DNA of 64,000 bases from Pholiota molesta (lineage: Eukaryota > Basidiomycota > Agaricomycetes > Agaricales > Strophariaceae): the NCBI GenBank assembly GCA_014925825.1, contig JACGCK010000103.1, positions 1 to 64,000 on the forward strand, given 5' to 3'. Both the position numbers and the translations under genes were made by a program. Within the stretch, counting starts at the first letter, position 1. The number at the start of each line of letters is the position of its first letter. Below, piece after piece: positions 1 through 12,451 of this stretch. The notes below the pieces were generated by a model. That model was not told where the DNA came from. It did not search any database and saw only the letters and a program-made list of their open reading frames with translations.

Positions 1-219
1 GGGAGCGATAGGGACTCGGGCCCAGTTCGAATCGAAGCTTTGAAGCCTAGAGGGGACGTTAGAAGGGAGGTAAGTGGAATCTTTTCTCAACGTACTCGCA
101 GAATGGTCGGTGCAGGGCTGATCCTAAGTAACGGGCAAGGAATGGAACATGTCAAGAGAGGAGCAGAGAAGAATGGCAGTCCTGCATGACCGCATCTACG
201 AAGATAAGACTGAGCGTCA

Positions 220-893
220 TTGGCTGATTTGAGGAATGACTTCAAGGAACGACGAAGGCTAAACGAAACACGCACTTCAACCTCAGGCCTCAACATCGAC
301 CACCGCTTCCAAAGTTCCGACACAGATCCCAATCCCAAAGAGTCATCTACACCCTCAGCCAGGAGTCCAGGACAGCGCTCCCCCTGCAATGCGGCACGCC
401 AACACATGTGCACGAGCCATCGGGGTCCAGAGAGCTGTAAACGTCGACGCTGGAGGGTGAGTACATATACGTATCAAAGCTTCGGATGCTTTTCCCCAGG
501 TCTTTCTTATTTGCAATACACGAACGGCTTTCAGGCAGTACGACGGGGGTGGGCGACAAGAGCCGAGGATATTGTGTTTGCACTCGACGTGCAGAGGATG
601 TTGCTGAGGGAGACGGGCGAGCCGTTTGGATGGCTTTGGCAGTGGGCCATGTATCGTAGTAGTTCAATGAAATTCGATGTGAGAGGGAGTTCGCTGCAGG
701 TAAGTAGACACTGATGACGACAAGAATGAACTTGGGAAGAACACAGGCAAAGAGCGTGGGACGACGCGTCGCGTTGCGCGGGATTCGGCCCGGTTATTTC
801 CGACACCTTACCCAATGTTCGCTCTACGTTCATCCAGACCTACATGCACTAACTACTACCCACAAGGACATCCAGATAAAAAACGACTACTAG
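220..893 (+). CDS. Unknown protein, 3' part of a gene
   Basis: I do not recognise this protein. Three pieces join in frame: up to 456, then 535-699, then 747-893, ending in TAG at 891-893. The intron at 700-746 has a GTAAGT donor and an ACACAG acceptor (47 bp). The one at 457-534 has GTGAGT/TTTCAG, but it is also open in frame and could be retained. The last two exons read as a normal soluble protein, with the stretch RAEDIVFALDVQRMLLRETG followed by GEPFGWLWQWAMYRSSS. The N-terminal piece is Ser/Pro-rich. No ATG start is evident, so the 5' end probably lies in upstream exons or beyond the window. Exon continuity supports a real gene; the function is open. Confidence 0.45.
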
Positions 894-1600
894 CGTATGC
901 GGACAGGAAGAGATGGTCGATAGCTCTGATGCCTTGCTGATGCCCCAAGCTCGTCGCTGGCCGAAGGTGCACTGTTTCGTTTTCACTTTGCTACTTTTGA
1001 TGAAATTGATAAGCTGTGTTTTGACACTCGAGTAGACCCTGTCGTGCTCGATGAATCGGCTCGAGGCATATATATGCTTTTCTGGTTGTACTTCGTATGC
1101 CGGATGGAACGTTGACATGCGCAGACTCGCGTTCGGGCCATGCATCATGGGGTGGATGTCATAATTGGACCGCACGGCATTTTGGGAGTCGTCTTCGATT
1201 CCCCGTTCTCAGATTTACTGCAAATCCAGGTACGTCAACGATTCCGCTCGTGCAAGATTGTAGGTGTAACATTTTTTGGATAGACTTGGTTGGTCTTTCA
1301 ATGGGCTTCGTCGCCCTGATACCGGTTGGTACGCCCTGCATTCCTGTTTTAGCAGAGAAATTCCCTGCCACCCTCGATTCGCTGAACCCTGCCATACTGC
1401 AAGACGGAGCGGATACATATGCTGTCGATAGAGTATGTTTTTCGTTTGGCTTCGTCATTTTTACAGTATCAGAACCGTCGCTTATCTGTACTCATCGCCG
1501 CGATGATATTTGAAGTTCTGGGCATAGCCGCATTACCGACGGTCAAACGAATGACGTTGGGACGATGCGCGTAGATACTCTTCTCTTACTGTTTATTCGC
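894..1600 (+). other. Possible decayed membrane-protein gene
   Basis: Hydrophobic stretches occur in several frames of the + strand, for example ARGIYMLFWLYFV around 1055-1095, GFVALIPVGTPCIPV around 1305-1350 and RRLSVLIAAMIFEVLGIAAL around 1480-1540. The last can be joined to the preceding frame by a short GTATGT...TTTACAG intron. The pieces resemble helices of a multi-pass fungal membrane protein, but no single frame or splice path links them. It could be a relic gene or chance hydrophobic sequence. Confidence 0.2.
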
Positions 1601-4600
1601 GCGAGGCGCGTTCATCGAGACTGTCAACATGGCATGCCATCCAATGTCGTGCGTGTGCCCCAAAATTGCAGAGATAGGATCATGCATCCCAAGTTACATG
1701 ACTATAAGTACTGGACAAATAACCATTGAAGGAGCAGGATACTCTTGAAACGAAATATCTTAGTGAACATGTACCGTGAACAAGTGAGAAAAACAAGGCC
1801 CGTGAAAACAAAGCCATCCAACCTTACAAGACATTTCAACAACGTTTCCAACTTCACTAAAAGGCAGTACTATCCGACGAAGTCCCTTGCAATCCTCCCG
1901 AAACTAAAGATCATAGGATCGCGCCCGCATGACGCAAAAAGCCTGCATCCACTTGACCGCAACAAACACCATCAATGAGAAGGTCCTGGAGACAACATGC
2001 CCGACGCAAGTCTCGCGGGGTGGAGCATTTACGAGAGCCAGAAGTCAGACAGAGAAGGAGCGACAGACGATCATGGGAATATGCGCATTGCGGATCCCTG
2101 TTTCAGTGATTCCGCCATTACCTCCGGAGGGATTCATCACATGATGGGTCGCTCGGTACCATTGAAAGAAATTACTACTATTAGAAGTAAGGAAGGAGGG
2201 AGGATGATGATAGCAATAGCAGTGACCTTGGAATAGCAATTCCCCGACTGGTAGGGGCAAAAATAGAGATAGCTGCGAAAGAGAATCTTGTTACTCGAAG
2301 CGAATGTAGTCGCAACAAGTACCGCGGGATCTGAAAGGACAGAAAAGTCACCAATGCAAATTGTAATGTGGCACGCGCACATACCACATTGCTCATCTGA
2401 CTTGCGCGCTGGCGATAATATGAATATGCCATCTGCGTTGTATTTTAGGATGTATACAATTGATTCATCAGTCTGCCCAACACATAGAAGAACGCTAAAG
2501 CAATACAATTTCTGGCCACGTTATCTCTACGTGAATAATTATAGTTAGAATCTTCTGGCCGCGGTATTGAATCAATCGAAGGTTTTTGACTATCTTACCG
2601 ACGTGACGCGGGAGAGATGTAGTATGGATTCCGAGCGGCCTATCAGACGGTTTTGGGCGTTCACTGATCGCTGCGCGACACTGTGTAAGTAGGCGTCTGG
2701 GTCCTGGAAGGAAACTCGTCGCCTGTGCCGATAGGTTGTGTTCTATCTAGCTTACTATTGGTCTATTCAACGAAGCACACAGAAATAACTTTTGTACGAA
2801 TGAAAGTCAGCTATATCACACAAGAGGGTCATGCGACATGCAGCCCATATGTCGAAGTGTACTCGCGTGCTCAGTCATCCAACAAATGTTGTCATTCGAA
2901 GAATTGGGACTATCACGAGTTAAACATAACTAGATACCCAAGGCGAATGAAAAAGATAATATCAATATGGCTGACATATCTCGATGTCTCTGTCATCAGT
3001 GACTTGCCGCTGCGTAAGACGCTAAGAAGAACGGAGTCAACGGACTTGCGAGAATTGAATCTAAAGTTAAAGGCGGCGGTGTTATCATTTCTACTTATTC
3101 TTGGAAATTCCCGCTACCGTTAGGTAGAGGGTCTTAGTGCGTTTAATAAATCAAAACTTGCGGGGAATTTCATGTGGCAGTGCATAAGAACTGCTTTCCA
3201 TAATTGTTCGATGATTTCATTCTCCGACTTCCTCGTATTCAACCACCAACGCTTTCGAGCGACTCGGACGGTAAATGTGAATATATTACTGCCTAGCGCC
3301 TAATGCTTATCTCGCCATGCTCATCGATTATTTTGTACTCTCTCTCCATTAATACTCCTTAGACATGGCTTTGCGCGATGTAAATTACAGGTCTATCTGA
3401 CATTTACATTGATACTGGAGGCTTTTTTTTTAAGCGTGAAGCCAACTTGAAGCTTGAATTTTGAACCGAATCTGTGCTCGAATATCGACTCAATCAAACC
3501 TCCGCATTCCTCTCTATGAGGGTTTAACACACCAACCTCCACTTCGTGACCCCGCTATCATGGATGACTTCCACATTACATTATTTTAAACTGAGTAAAA
3601 TTAAGGTTGGCTCAATCACTGCTTTCCGTCCAACCCTGCTTGCAATTTTTTTTTGCATTCTGTCCACTAGTTCAAGGAAGGAAGAAAGTGTTTCGGAAGG
3701 TGGCCTCTTCGCAGGTTTTTGTATCTAATTTCTGGTTTATAGAGATCTCGAAGGGCTTGCATTGTGCAATATATTCCGAATCGCACTGCGGGCTCACTCA
3801 TCTAATTATGAGTGCACAGCTGATGTTCGACCTAGTGGTTGCATAAGAAAATTAATTGTTGACTATTACACTACTGTTTCTCATTAAAAAAAAGGTAGCG
3901 GGTCTTGCCGCTTGTCGGCCTTACCGCGTTATACATGAAGTGCACCCTGGATTGATCTCAAATAAAGAAAACAAACTTCAACGAAGTTGAGCCGCGCATT
4001 AAATCCAATTTCTTCCAGCACACATCACACACTTCCACTACTGATGTATTAATATTTTATACCCCAGAGCCGACACTGGCATAATAATAAGTAGACTTAT
4101 CTCAACTATCAACGTCAACGGCTGAACGATTTACGCTCTATCCACATCTGAAGCGTACAGACGGCCGGCCACGACGCGTACCTGCATCTGGGTCGCGAAT
4201 TACGCTCCAAAATCGAACTTCGCCCAAGACGCAGTGACGCAGTACTGTGCGCACACGCGCGCATATGCGCCAAAGTCATTCACGAAAGTATTCTAGTCCG
4301 CAACCACCGGGCGCCCACGCCATTGGACCTGCATCACACACGCGCTCACCCACAGATTGCGGCGTGAAAGAAGTGCAACTTGGACATATCACATCATCAG
4401 ACAGCGTGGACCGGTGCACGGCGATTAATGTCCGCGAACATGAATGAGCGCTGACAGTGTTGAAGCCTTAGCGGTGCCAGGGTCCAGGCGCCCAGGGGGC
4501 ACGCACGGACATATGGGTGGAATGCCACAGAAGGTCCGAAGCTGTGATGCTGTTCACGGTGTCAGTGGTATGTGCGTCGCATATAATGTATACACATAGT

Positions 4601-6465
4601 ATACTTTGAGTACGGTGTATTTTGTTTCGGATATTCTGGGTTTGGGAACATGTAAGAGGCCACGCCGAGCGCTTTGAGCGTTTGCGGTTGCGATGGCTGA
4701 GCGCTCGACCATGGGACTCGGAAGCAGGCGATGCGGGTTTGAGCTGAGAACGCGGATACGTTCACGAGAGCGGTGGTGCCGGTCGGTTCTGTTCATCCAG
4801 CAGCCAAGACAGAAGGAGCAATGCCATTGCGATTGATAAATCCATACGTCCATACGAATATCATGAACTCGGGATCGAACACGTTCAGAGGGAAGCACAA
4901 AACCGATCATTAAATAGAGCAATACTACAGTAGATGTAAACATAAACTACGACGGCGGCCGCAAAATGTCGGACAGCAGCCGAAACGAGTTAACAAATAA
5001 CAATTGGGCGAGCAGTCCATGAATCCCGGGAACGAAAATCGTGACGAAACATGAAATGAGCGAGGAACTATGTAATATATGGAGTTATAGAGTGATATGA
5101 ATATGTACGTATGGAAGGGATGTGGTGTATGTATGTATGTATGTATCTGTGATATATGTGATCAATGCAAGGAAGTCATATGGAACGGAATGAGATGTGA
5201 ACGAAGAACAGCTGAGATCCGAAAAAAAAGGGATACGGAGAACACATATCCGGGCGACAGATCAATCAATCGATCGATCGAGCAATGGCAATGGGCGAAA
5301 AGCATACGCCGCGCGCGAATGACCGCAGAAAGACGCCGGTGGTAATTAATGTGAATGCCCGTACATAGAGATATCAATGAAGGGAGGGTGCCATGATGCA
5401 CAGCATATGCCGACGCATCGCAAAAGAACGCTGCACAATCACACCTGATCGATCGAAAATTGAATGCGAAATGGAGCGAACGAATCGAATGATGAGGGGA
5501 GGAGAGGAAGAGTCCATTCTCGACGCCGGAAGGAGAAGCAGTGTTCAAATCGCGCACGGGGAACGAAGGGCGGCGCGAGTGAAAATAGATAGACGATTAG
5601 TGAATGCACCATGCGATTGGGGTGGGGGAGACATAGAGGAATGAATGCAAAGGAACGATGATGGCGATGACGGCGAAGTACGAGGAAATATAGCGAGAGG
5701 AGGGTGGTGATTGGTCGAGCGAGGGCTAACAGTGACACAGACAAGGTGGAGGAACAAATGAGAGCGAAGCAGGGTCTGCTGGCCACCCCGCGACGGGGAG
5801 AACCCGCGAAGCACAAGGCCACAAGCAAAGCCGGTATCACCACCGCCTTCGCCATCGCCTTCGCGTTCTGCATCGATCGCGGGGTAATAATAAACAACGC
5901 ACATGCATGCACGGACAACCGCGCGTCGCGAAGTCGAAGTCGAAGTCGAAGCGCCGGGGTCAGCACAGGTGACCGAATGGCACAGAACGCGGAATGAATG
6001 AAGCCGGATGACGCCGTTAGAACTCAGGAAGTGCACGAACAGAACGAACAGAACGAAGGGAACGAAGGGAAGGGACCATGCATCCTATGCGCGCGCTCGC
6101 CGCGAGAGGCACAGTTGAATGTATACCTGCACGCGTGTCGATAGGATCCTTGGCCTGGCGAAAATTCGGCAGATCCAGCGCAGACGGTAACACGCGATTT
6201 TGTACCAATAATGGGCTGCAAGAACGGGCTGCAATCACCACACGATCGCGCAGGAGGCGGGGGCGGCGGCGGGGAAGAGAAGGAAGGAAGGAGGGGCGAT
6301 GGCAGAACGACGGCGATACAGCCCATACGGCCGCTTTGAACAGACGTGCTTCGACGACGTCACACGACGGCCGCCCCATCTGACCTCCGGAGCACCGAGG
6401 ACATATGGACGCGCGCGCGTGATCCATTCTCCCGCCTCCTTGCGACCCACCCACCGCCCGCCGCG
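1601..6465. other. No gene recognised
   Basis: No open frame here has a recognisable domain or a convincing exon chain. The sequence holds short simple repeats: GTAT repeats around 5127-5146, an AATC/GATC run around 5261-5280, AAGTCG repeats around 5932-5951 and GAAC/GAAGGG repeats around 6036-6075. The last 1.5 kb is progressively richer in G+C and lies downstream (3') of the minus-strand Zn2Cys6 gene, so its end probably contains that gene's 3' UTR. Confidence 0.5.
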
Positions 6466-8655
6466 CTACCGCTCGCGCCCGCCCGCATGGTACGCGCTCA
6501 CCCGCGGGTCGCGCTCCTCATCACGCGCCGCCTGCCGGGCGCGCGGCGCGTACCCGCCCGCACCCCCGTCCGTCTCGTCCCCCATCGCGCTCGGTCCAGA
6601 AGCAGATGCAGACGCGGGTTTGTCGAGGTAGTAGGAGGGGGTGTCCGCGGGGTCGTGCGCGCCTCCGGTTCCAGTTCCACTTCCCCCACCCCGCTTCCAC
6701 CGCCGCTTCCATGTCCATGTCCACCACCACCTCCGCCTCCTGCGCTTCCAATACCACCTCCTCCACTTCCACCACCACCACCACCACCTCCAATACCTCC
6801 ACCTCCTCCTCCTCCTCCACCTCCACCCCCACTTCCACCACCACCACCTCCACCGCCGCTACTAAAGAACTCGCTGGGCCTTCTCCCGCCGCGCGGCGCA
6901 GACGCCCGCCCAGGATGGGCGTCTGCGCGCGGCAGTTTTTTGGCTGCTGGTGTGTGGCGTGGTGCTGTTGTGGCTGGTGTTGCGGGGCGTGCTGGTGTGG
7001 CTGAGAGGAGCTCGCGGTGTTCGTATTCGTATTCGTAGGAGCAGCGGCAGCAGCAGTACTCATACTCGGATTAGTGGCGTCAAGATGGCCGTGATACGGC
7101 GACGTGATCGACGCAAGCGCGAGCGGCGAGCCCTTGCCCCTTAGACTGGAAGACACCGCGGGCGGCGGCGCGGCGCCTTCCGTCTTCATCCACCGGCTGC
7201 TCGCGTCCGCGTACGCCGATTGGGGCGGCGGGATCAGGGACGCGTACGGCGGGGACGACGGGCTGTACGCGGTGGAATCGCCCGGCACGCCTGGGATGTT
7301 GGCGGAGGGCATGCTGGAGGAGGGCATGCTAGAGGACGCGGGGTGGTAGTACGGCGCGAGCGTATGTGCGGCGGGCGAAGAGTGTGCGGCGGTCGAAGGA
7401 TGCGTGGCGGCCGCGGGGAGGAGGCGCTGCACGACGCGCTCGAGCTGCTCGCAGCGCGCGGTGAGGTGCGCGAACTCCGCGCGGAGGTGCGCGAACTCGG
7501 CCTTGGTGGCGTATTTCTCGCTGTGGGGGGGCAAGTGGGTGCGGTCAGCGCGGGGTCGGATGTGGGTGAGATGTGCAATGGAATGGAATGGAGGATTGTA
7601 GGGAGAGATGTGGGTGAGATGTGGGCAAGATGTGGGTACGATGTGGAATGGAATGGAACGGGGAACGGGGAATGGGGAATGGGGAATGGGGAATGGGGAA
7701 TGGGGAATGGGGAATGGGGAATGGAGGATAGGATGGGAGGGTAAGGAGATAGGGATGGATGGGGAGGATGCTTACACGGGCTCGATGGAGTGCCACTGAC
7801 ACGCGCTCTCTTCGCCGCGGCGCTTGCACGGGGTGCACGGGTGGTTCCTGGAGGACGAGCGCCGTCAGTCACGATATCCGAATCATCATTATCAATCCAC
7901 CCATCAGTCGCCATCCGCCATCCCGGGCTCGCGTCAGACACGCACGAAAGCGGCAGGCAGGAGGCAATCAGACAGACGGACAGGCAGGCAGGCTACGCAC
8001 CTATCGCACTTTATCTTGCGCCTCTTGCACTCTGTGGGTGGCACGGGCCCGCGTGATATGGATCAGCAGGGCCGGGCGGCAGATGGCGTACGGGGATGAC
8101 GGTAAGGATCACGATGGGGCAGCGGATCCAGATAATCGGCGCGGCGAGGAATCAATCGATGTGACGTGCACAGACGGATGGGCAGACAGACAGACGAGAG
8201 AGGAAAGGAGCAGTAGTGACAGGAAGCACAGACGAACACATCAGCACCGTCCGCAACACGCGCAGCGGGGAGACCCAGCCACTCACCGGTACAGCTCAGC
8301 GCCTGGCGCCGCCGCTTCTTCTTGGGCCGCCCGCGCAGCTCGCTGTCCTCGCCCTCGGACTCGGCGGGCCCGTACACGGTGCCCTCGCGCGCTGCGGCGG
8401 CGGCGCTGCCAGCGGGGTCGCCCATCGCATGCGGCGCGCCCATGTCCGCGCGCAGATGGGACATGTAGGTGGGGTACGCCCCGTACGCGAGGTCGTGTTG
8501 CTGCTGGCCGCCAGTGCTGGCGGCGGCGGCGGAGGTGTTGGCATTGCCTGTGGCGGACGACGACGCCGACGGGGGGAGGTAGAGGTGGGCGATGGGGGGA
8601 GGGAGGTCGTGTTGGGGTCGTGTGTGCGGCGGCGCTTGCGGGAGGCGTCGTCCAT
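6466..8655 (-). CDS. Zn2Cys6 (fungal binuclear cluster) transcription factor
   Basis: A nuclear DNA-binding regulator; targets unknown. Four exons on the minus strand: 8655-8287, 8031-8001, 7847-7776 and 7520-6466. Introns are 255, 153 and 255 bp with GTGAGT, GTGCGT and GTAAGC donors. The zinc cluster is spread over exons 1-3. It reads CTECKRRKIKC, then DRNHP, then CTPCKRRGEESAC, giving all six cysteines, preceded by a basic RGRPKKKRRR segment. Exon 4 begins VEKYATKAEFAHLRAEFAHL, a coiled-coil dimerisation segment directly after the cluster. A low-complexity tail rich in Ala, Ser, Gln/His and then Gly follows, ending near DTPSYYLDKPASASASGPSA. ATG at 8655 (MDDASRKRRRTH) is chosen as the start. 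The frame holds only if one base is added at each of three sites (8594-8599, 6936-6941, about 6683-6687), giving 509 codons. Much more GC-rich than its surroundings. The family call is firm; the regulon is unknown. Confidence 0.82.
7521..7775 (-). other. Intron 3 of the Zn2Cys6 gene, with G-rich minisatellite
   Basis: The 255-bp intron has a GTAAGC donor (7775) and a CCACAG acceptor (7521). It contains a 7-bp tandem repeat (next entry) and, beside it, degenerate GATGTGGGT and GGAAT units at about 7559-7660. The flanking exons join in phase (EP-V-EKYATK), so the repeat is intronic. Confidence 0.75.
7662..7722 (+). repeat. 7-bp minisatellite (GGGGAAT)n
   Basis: About eight units of GGGGAAT, the first carrying one substitution (GGGGAAC). 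Runs of four G separated by three bases meet the usual G-quadruplex pattern on the + strand, which is the template strand for the minus-strand gene. The pre-mRNA would therefore carry the C-rich complement. Confidence 0.9.
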
Positions 8656-9305
8656 CAGGGCGGGGGGGACATGGGGGAGGGGGGAGGGGGAGGGGCTGCA
8701 TGTCCGAGGCGTATGCTCTTAAGGGTTTGCAATTAAACCTCTTAGCGCTAGAATCTCCGGCTGGCGTGGACCGTGACGTAGGTAACATCATGCCCCGTAA
8801 CCGCCCTTCCGGTGTTACAGCGTCCACGACAACTCTCCGCTCCCCCCCTCCCGTCACCGCACACACAACCACGCCCAGTGCCCGCGCCCAGCCCGCCGCG
8901 CAGACCGTGCTACCCACGCCGCAGTACTCGCGCCGCGCGCAGGAAGCGCTCCGCTCCGCGGCGGGGCACACCTCGCCTATCCAGATCGCGTGCGGGGAAA
9001 CGCCTTACGCGGCTGATCCGGCGTAAGCGTTCAGGCACCCCTCGAAGTTCGAACCCCATGCATACCGAGCCCGCGTCGTTCGTGCATGTGCACTCTGCGC
9101 TGCACACGCGGCCTGCGCGCGCACGACACGCACCGCGCTGGCAACGTGCGCTGTCACCGTTATCGCGACGTCCCCCTGCGGGCGGGTCAGGAGGTGCACT
9201 GGTGGCGCCAGAGGGGCGCCTACCGGCCGCCGGGGCGACGCGGCGCACAGACCGCGCGTTCGAACGTCGGCGTTGTCAAGGAGGGGCGCTGTCACCCGCT
9301 GACGT

Positions 9306-9335
9306 TCATTCATTCATTCATTCACTGATTCATTC
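9306..9335. repeat. ATTC simple repeat
   Basis: Interrupted tetranucleotide run of ATTC units, 5' of the Zn2Cys6 gene. It has no coding context. Confidence 0.8.
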
Positions 9336-12287
9336 GGGCAATTTGTTGTTTAATTATTTCACGCATACATCCAGATTCCAGAACTACTTTCACCCGGCAT
9401 CGCGTCTGTTTACTATATCCATATGTTCTGCCAGAATTCTCTATATGTTCCTATGCGCGTATGCATTTAATCGCACCACTAATCCACCACCACACACTCT
9501 CGTCATCAACACCGTCAATACAATAAGTTCTATTGCATTGCAGCGAGGTCAATTCTATTCTAACCAACGTCATCGCCCACCACGCCTTCCGCACGCCTCG
9601 CACCTCCTAACCAGGCAAAAACACGCGTATGCACTTACGCCTCCATGACCCTCCTGCTGCTCCAGGAAAATCGGAGTTCGCGCAAGAACAGTAAGTAGCT
9701 GCACCGCTTAGCGCATCTCAGATCGTCCTTCCGCGAGAACCGTCGCCAATCTGAATCACGCTGCTTAGATCTGAACGCTAACGCCGTCGCGTTCTTGATG
9801 TGATACTGTAATCTTCATCCTATCCCAATCCGTTCCCAGGCATGGATATACATACTTCGCCAGGACCCCCGGGTCCAGAATGCGAAATTTATTTAAATTT
9901 GAGCGAAGTAGACGGCAAGGTTATATTTTGTTTTTTCCCCGCTGTTTTAGCCTGCGCTGCGGTGCTATATTTCAGGATATAGATTCGTGGAATACCAGCT
10001 TAGCGCGAGGAATAGTCGTCAAAACAAGGTAAATTACATAGTAAGACGAAGAATAAAGTATTGAAGGTTTATTCAACATCTTTGCCCCCATATCTAATCC
10101 AACTCGAGTAGAACTCACTTTGGTCGTCCCTAGAATGTGTTCACGCCTTGAGCTATCTTCTTGGACTGCGATGTGAAATCCTCGAAATGTCTTATGCATA
10201 CTTCACACTTCTGAATCCTTTAGTAGCCGATGGTGGGTTCTTTCAAGGCGCAGAGGAGGGATAACGACGGGATAATATCGAAACAGTAGAGGTCCGGGAA
10301 GTCATGCGAAATGTTGAAATACTCAAGGCCCCAAGGAATATTTTGAATGAAGTCGGATACTATATTCAGTATACAAACATTCCCCTCAAGGCTAATTTTT
10401 ATCCAAACCCAGCGCTCATGCGCCAATGCTGCGGCCACCAAATTCCTATCCGGTATTTCTGTGGCATCTGGCAACATTTTCTCTGATTCCGTCCGATTCA
10501 GGGATCAGTAGGTAGGCTTCGTGGAATCTACGGGGTCCTCATACACACTTCGCCATCCTCAAGACGCAAACGCCCTAGACGAAGGATCGTGATCCACCAT
10601 CAGTATGCAGTACTAGTAGCACGTCGAATTAAGCCCAAGCCGCAGCCTAGTCTAACCCGCGCAGAAACGCTAATCGTACATCGGCTAGCGCGGTTGGCCT
10701 AAGCCTAAGCTGTCCGGAACGGCGCTTAGGTATTCATGCAGCCGTCCTACCATTGACAGGATAATACATTTTCTTAGGCTATCGAAACATATCATCCAAA
10801 ATAAAAATATACCCAGGCCTCTACATTTGTTGATTTTCGTATTGACGATGCCCTAATGCGAGCAACATAGGTTTCTGATCATATGCCTACCCTCCTGTAG
10901 CGTACAGATTGAGAAATGACAACTCAGATCCAACGAAATTTACAGGTCACCTAAATTCGCAAAGAAACCGCCGGCTTTCCAATGCACGTCCTACCCGACC
11001 CCCAGGCCTCCCCAAGCCCAGCGACGCGCGTCGCTCGCGAGTCTCCCACAGCGAACCTGCTCAATGGTCAATCACCTTTACACGCCCAGCATGACGTACG
11101 CGCCCAGGGACCGGCTAACGCAAGCGAGCGAACGAGCGTCATTCGCCTGGCAGCAGCCTACCCCGCATGACCCCTCATGACCCCGAGGCGCTGGCCCTGG
11201 CTGAGCCGGTGGCTCTGTTGTTGGCCATCAGTCACCAAGTGTCGTTGACGGGTGCAACCTTCAAGTTTCCTTCTTTGCGCGTCAGGTACATATGGACGTG
11301 CTGCCCTCTTCAGGAAGGCGGCAGACGTCCGCCGTGGGTGCAGGGAGCATTGAGCAGGAGTGAGTCTGAGTGAGTGCGTGTCCTGCGGGTGGGCCGCGGG
11401 TGCTGCGAAGATGACTTGAAGCCTGTGGATGGGTGTCGTTAGTTAGTGTCATGGGATGATAGACGAGGCTCGAGTCCTGGTTCTGAATCTCGTACATTGT
11501 CCAGGAAGCTGTGTAGCGCGCAGCGGTGCATCATCTCTGTATCCGTGCATACTCAACAAGTGTCGTCCTTAACGCCGCCATTCTCCAGATCACAGCATAA
11601 CCTAGCATAACATGCATCCGTAAAAAAAGTATGACATTAAGTCCACCGCGAAGACAATACAGTAGTACGGAATGCCCAGCAGCCGACATACAAACGAAAC
11701 CCATCCACGAAAAAAGAAAGAATTGTGCGCATATCTGATTAGACGCTCCATCATAGAAAAAAAAACGACGAACGCCATGCCCAGATACGTGCCCCGTAAG
11801 TTCCTCTCCTCCCCCAACCGCATGCCGCACCGCACCCCCTCCAACGACGGAGCGCCGCACCGTATATCGCACGCAGGACGAGTTGACTGTAACCCGCTCA
11901 AAAATTTCACGCGCGCCTTAAATATCCGCCCAGCCTGGTCCGTGCGCCGGGAGCACCGGACCGGGTCCCGCCGAAGGGCTATATAAGCCGCGTGTGCGCG
12001 TGGGGGATAGGCTTGAAAGTTCACCTGTGCGCAGATATTAGGGTTTCGTGCTGCGGTCTTTTCGACCTCACGGCGCGGGACTTGAAGATATGCAGGGAGA
12101 GGGACGCTTCTTTCACCCAAGATCGCGCTGGCACATTCAAGGCCAACAGCGGCCCGTATGAAGGATACAATTATACGCACTTTTGTAGAGCTCGTTTTCG
12201 TGTACTTGTTGTTAAAAATGGGATATCTTTTGAGTTGAATTCCTAATGACAGCGGCGAATTTTGGTGTATGAGTTGGGGGTCGAGTT

Positions 12288-12451
12288 ACGCTAGCACGTC
12301 GATCGTCGTACTTACTGCAGCGTCAAACCTTTGCTACTCCATCTTGCGAACATCAGAATGCTGAAGACCTACGCTAGCACATCCTTGATCGTAATCCAGC
12401 GTCAAACGTCCGGTACTCCATCTTGCGAACCGTGAAATGCGGAAGATCCGC
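12288..12451. repeat. Two imperfect tandem copies of about 82 bp
   Basis: Copy 1 starts at 12288 and copy 2 at 12371. Both begin ACGCTAGCAC. Both share CAGCGTCAAAC, then TACTCCATCTTGCGAAC, then GAATGCTGAAGA in copy 1 versus AAATGCGGAAGA in copy 2. Small gaps separate the aligned blocks. No gene is evident, so this looks like a local duplication in intergenic DNA. Confidence 0.75.

Noticed and set aside
70..101. Intron at the window start with GTAAGT and CGCAG borders
   Set aside because: Only 32 bp, shorter than every other intron here (47 bp or more), and the flanking frames cannot be tied to the downstream exons.
6346..7038. Long + strand frame of 230 codons rich in proline opposite the Zn2Cys6 gene
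   Set aside because: It is the antisense shadow of the glycine-rich tail; splice sites, the zinc cluster and the coiled coil all support the minus strand.
7234..7941. Minus-strand frame of 235 codons crossing the minisatellite (repeated PIPHSPF)
   Set aside because: It runs through two splice sites; the real exons use other frames and join in phase around the repeat.
9041..9056. Possible tRNA B box (GTTCGAACCCC) on either strand
   Set aside because: Lacks the conserved positions and no A box lies at the right distance.
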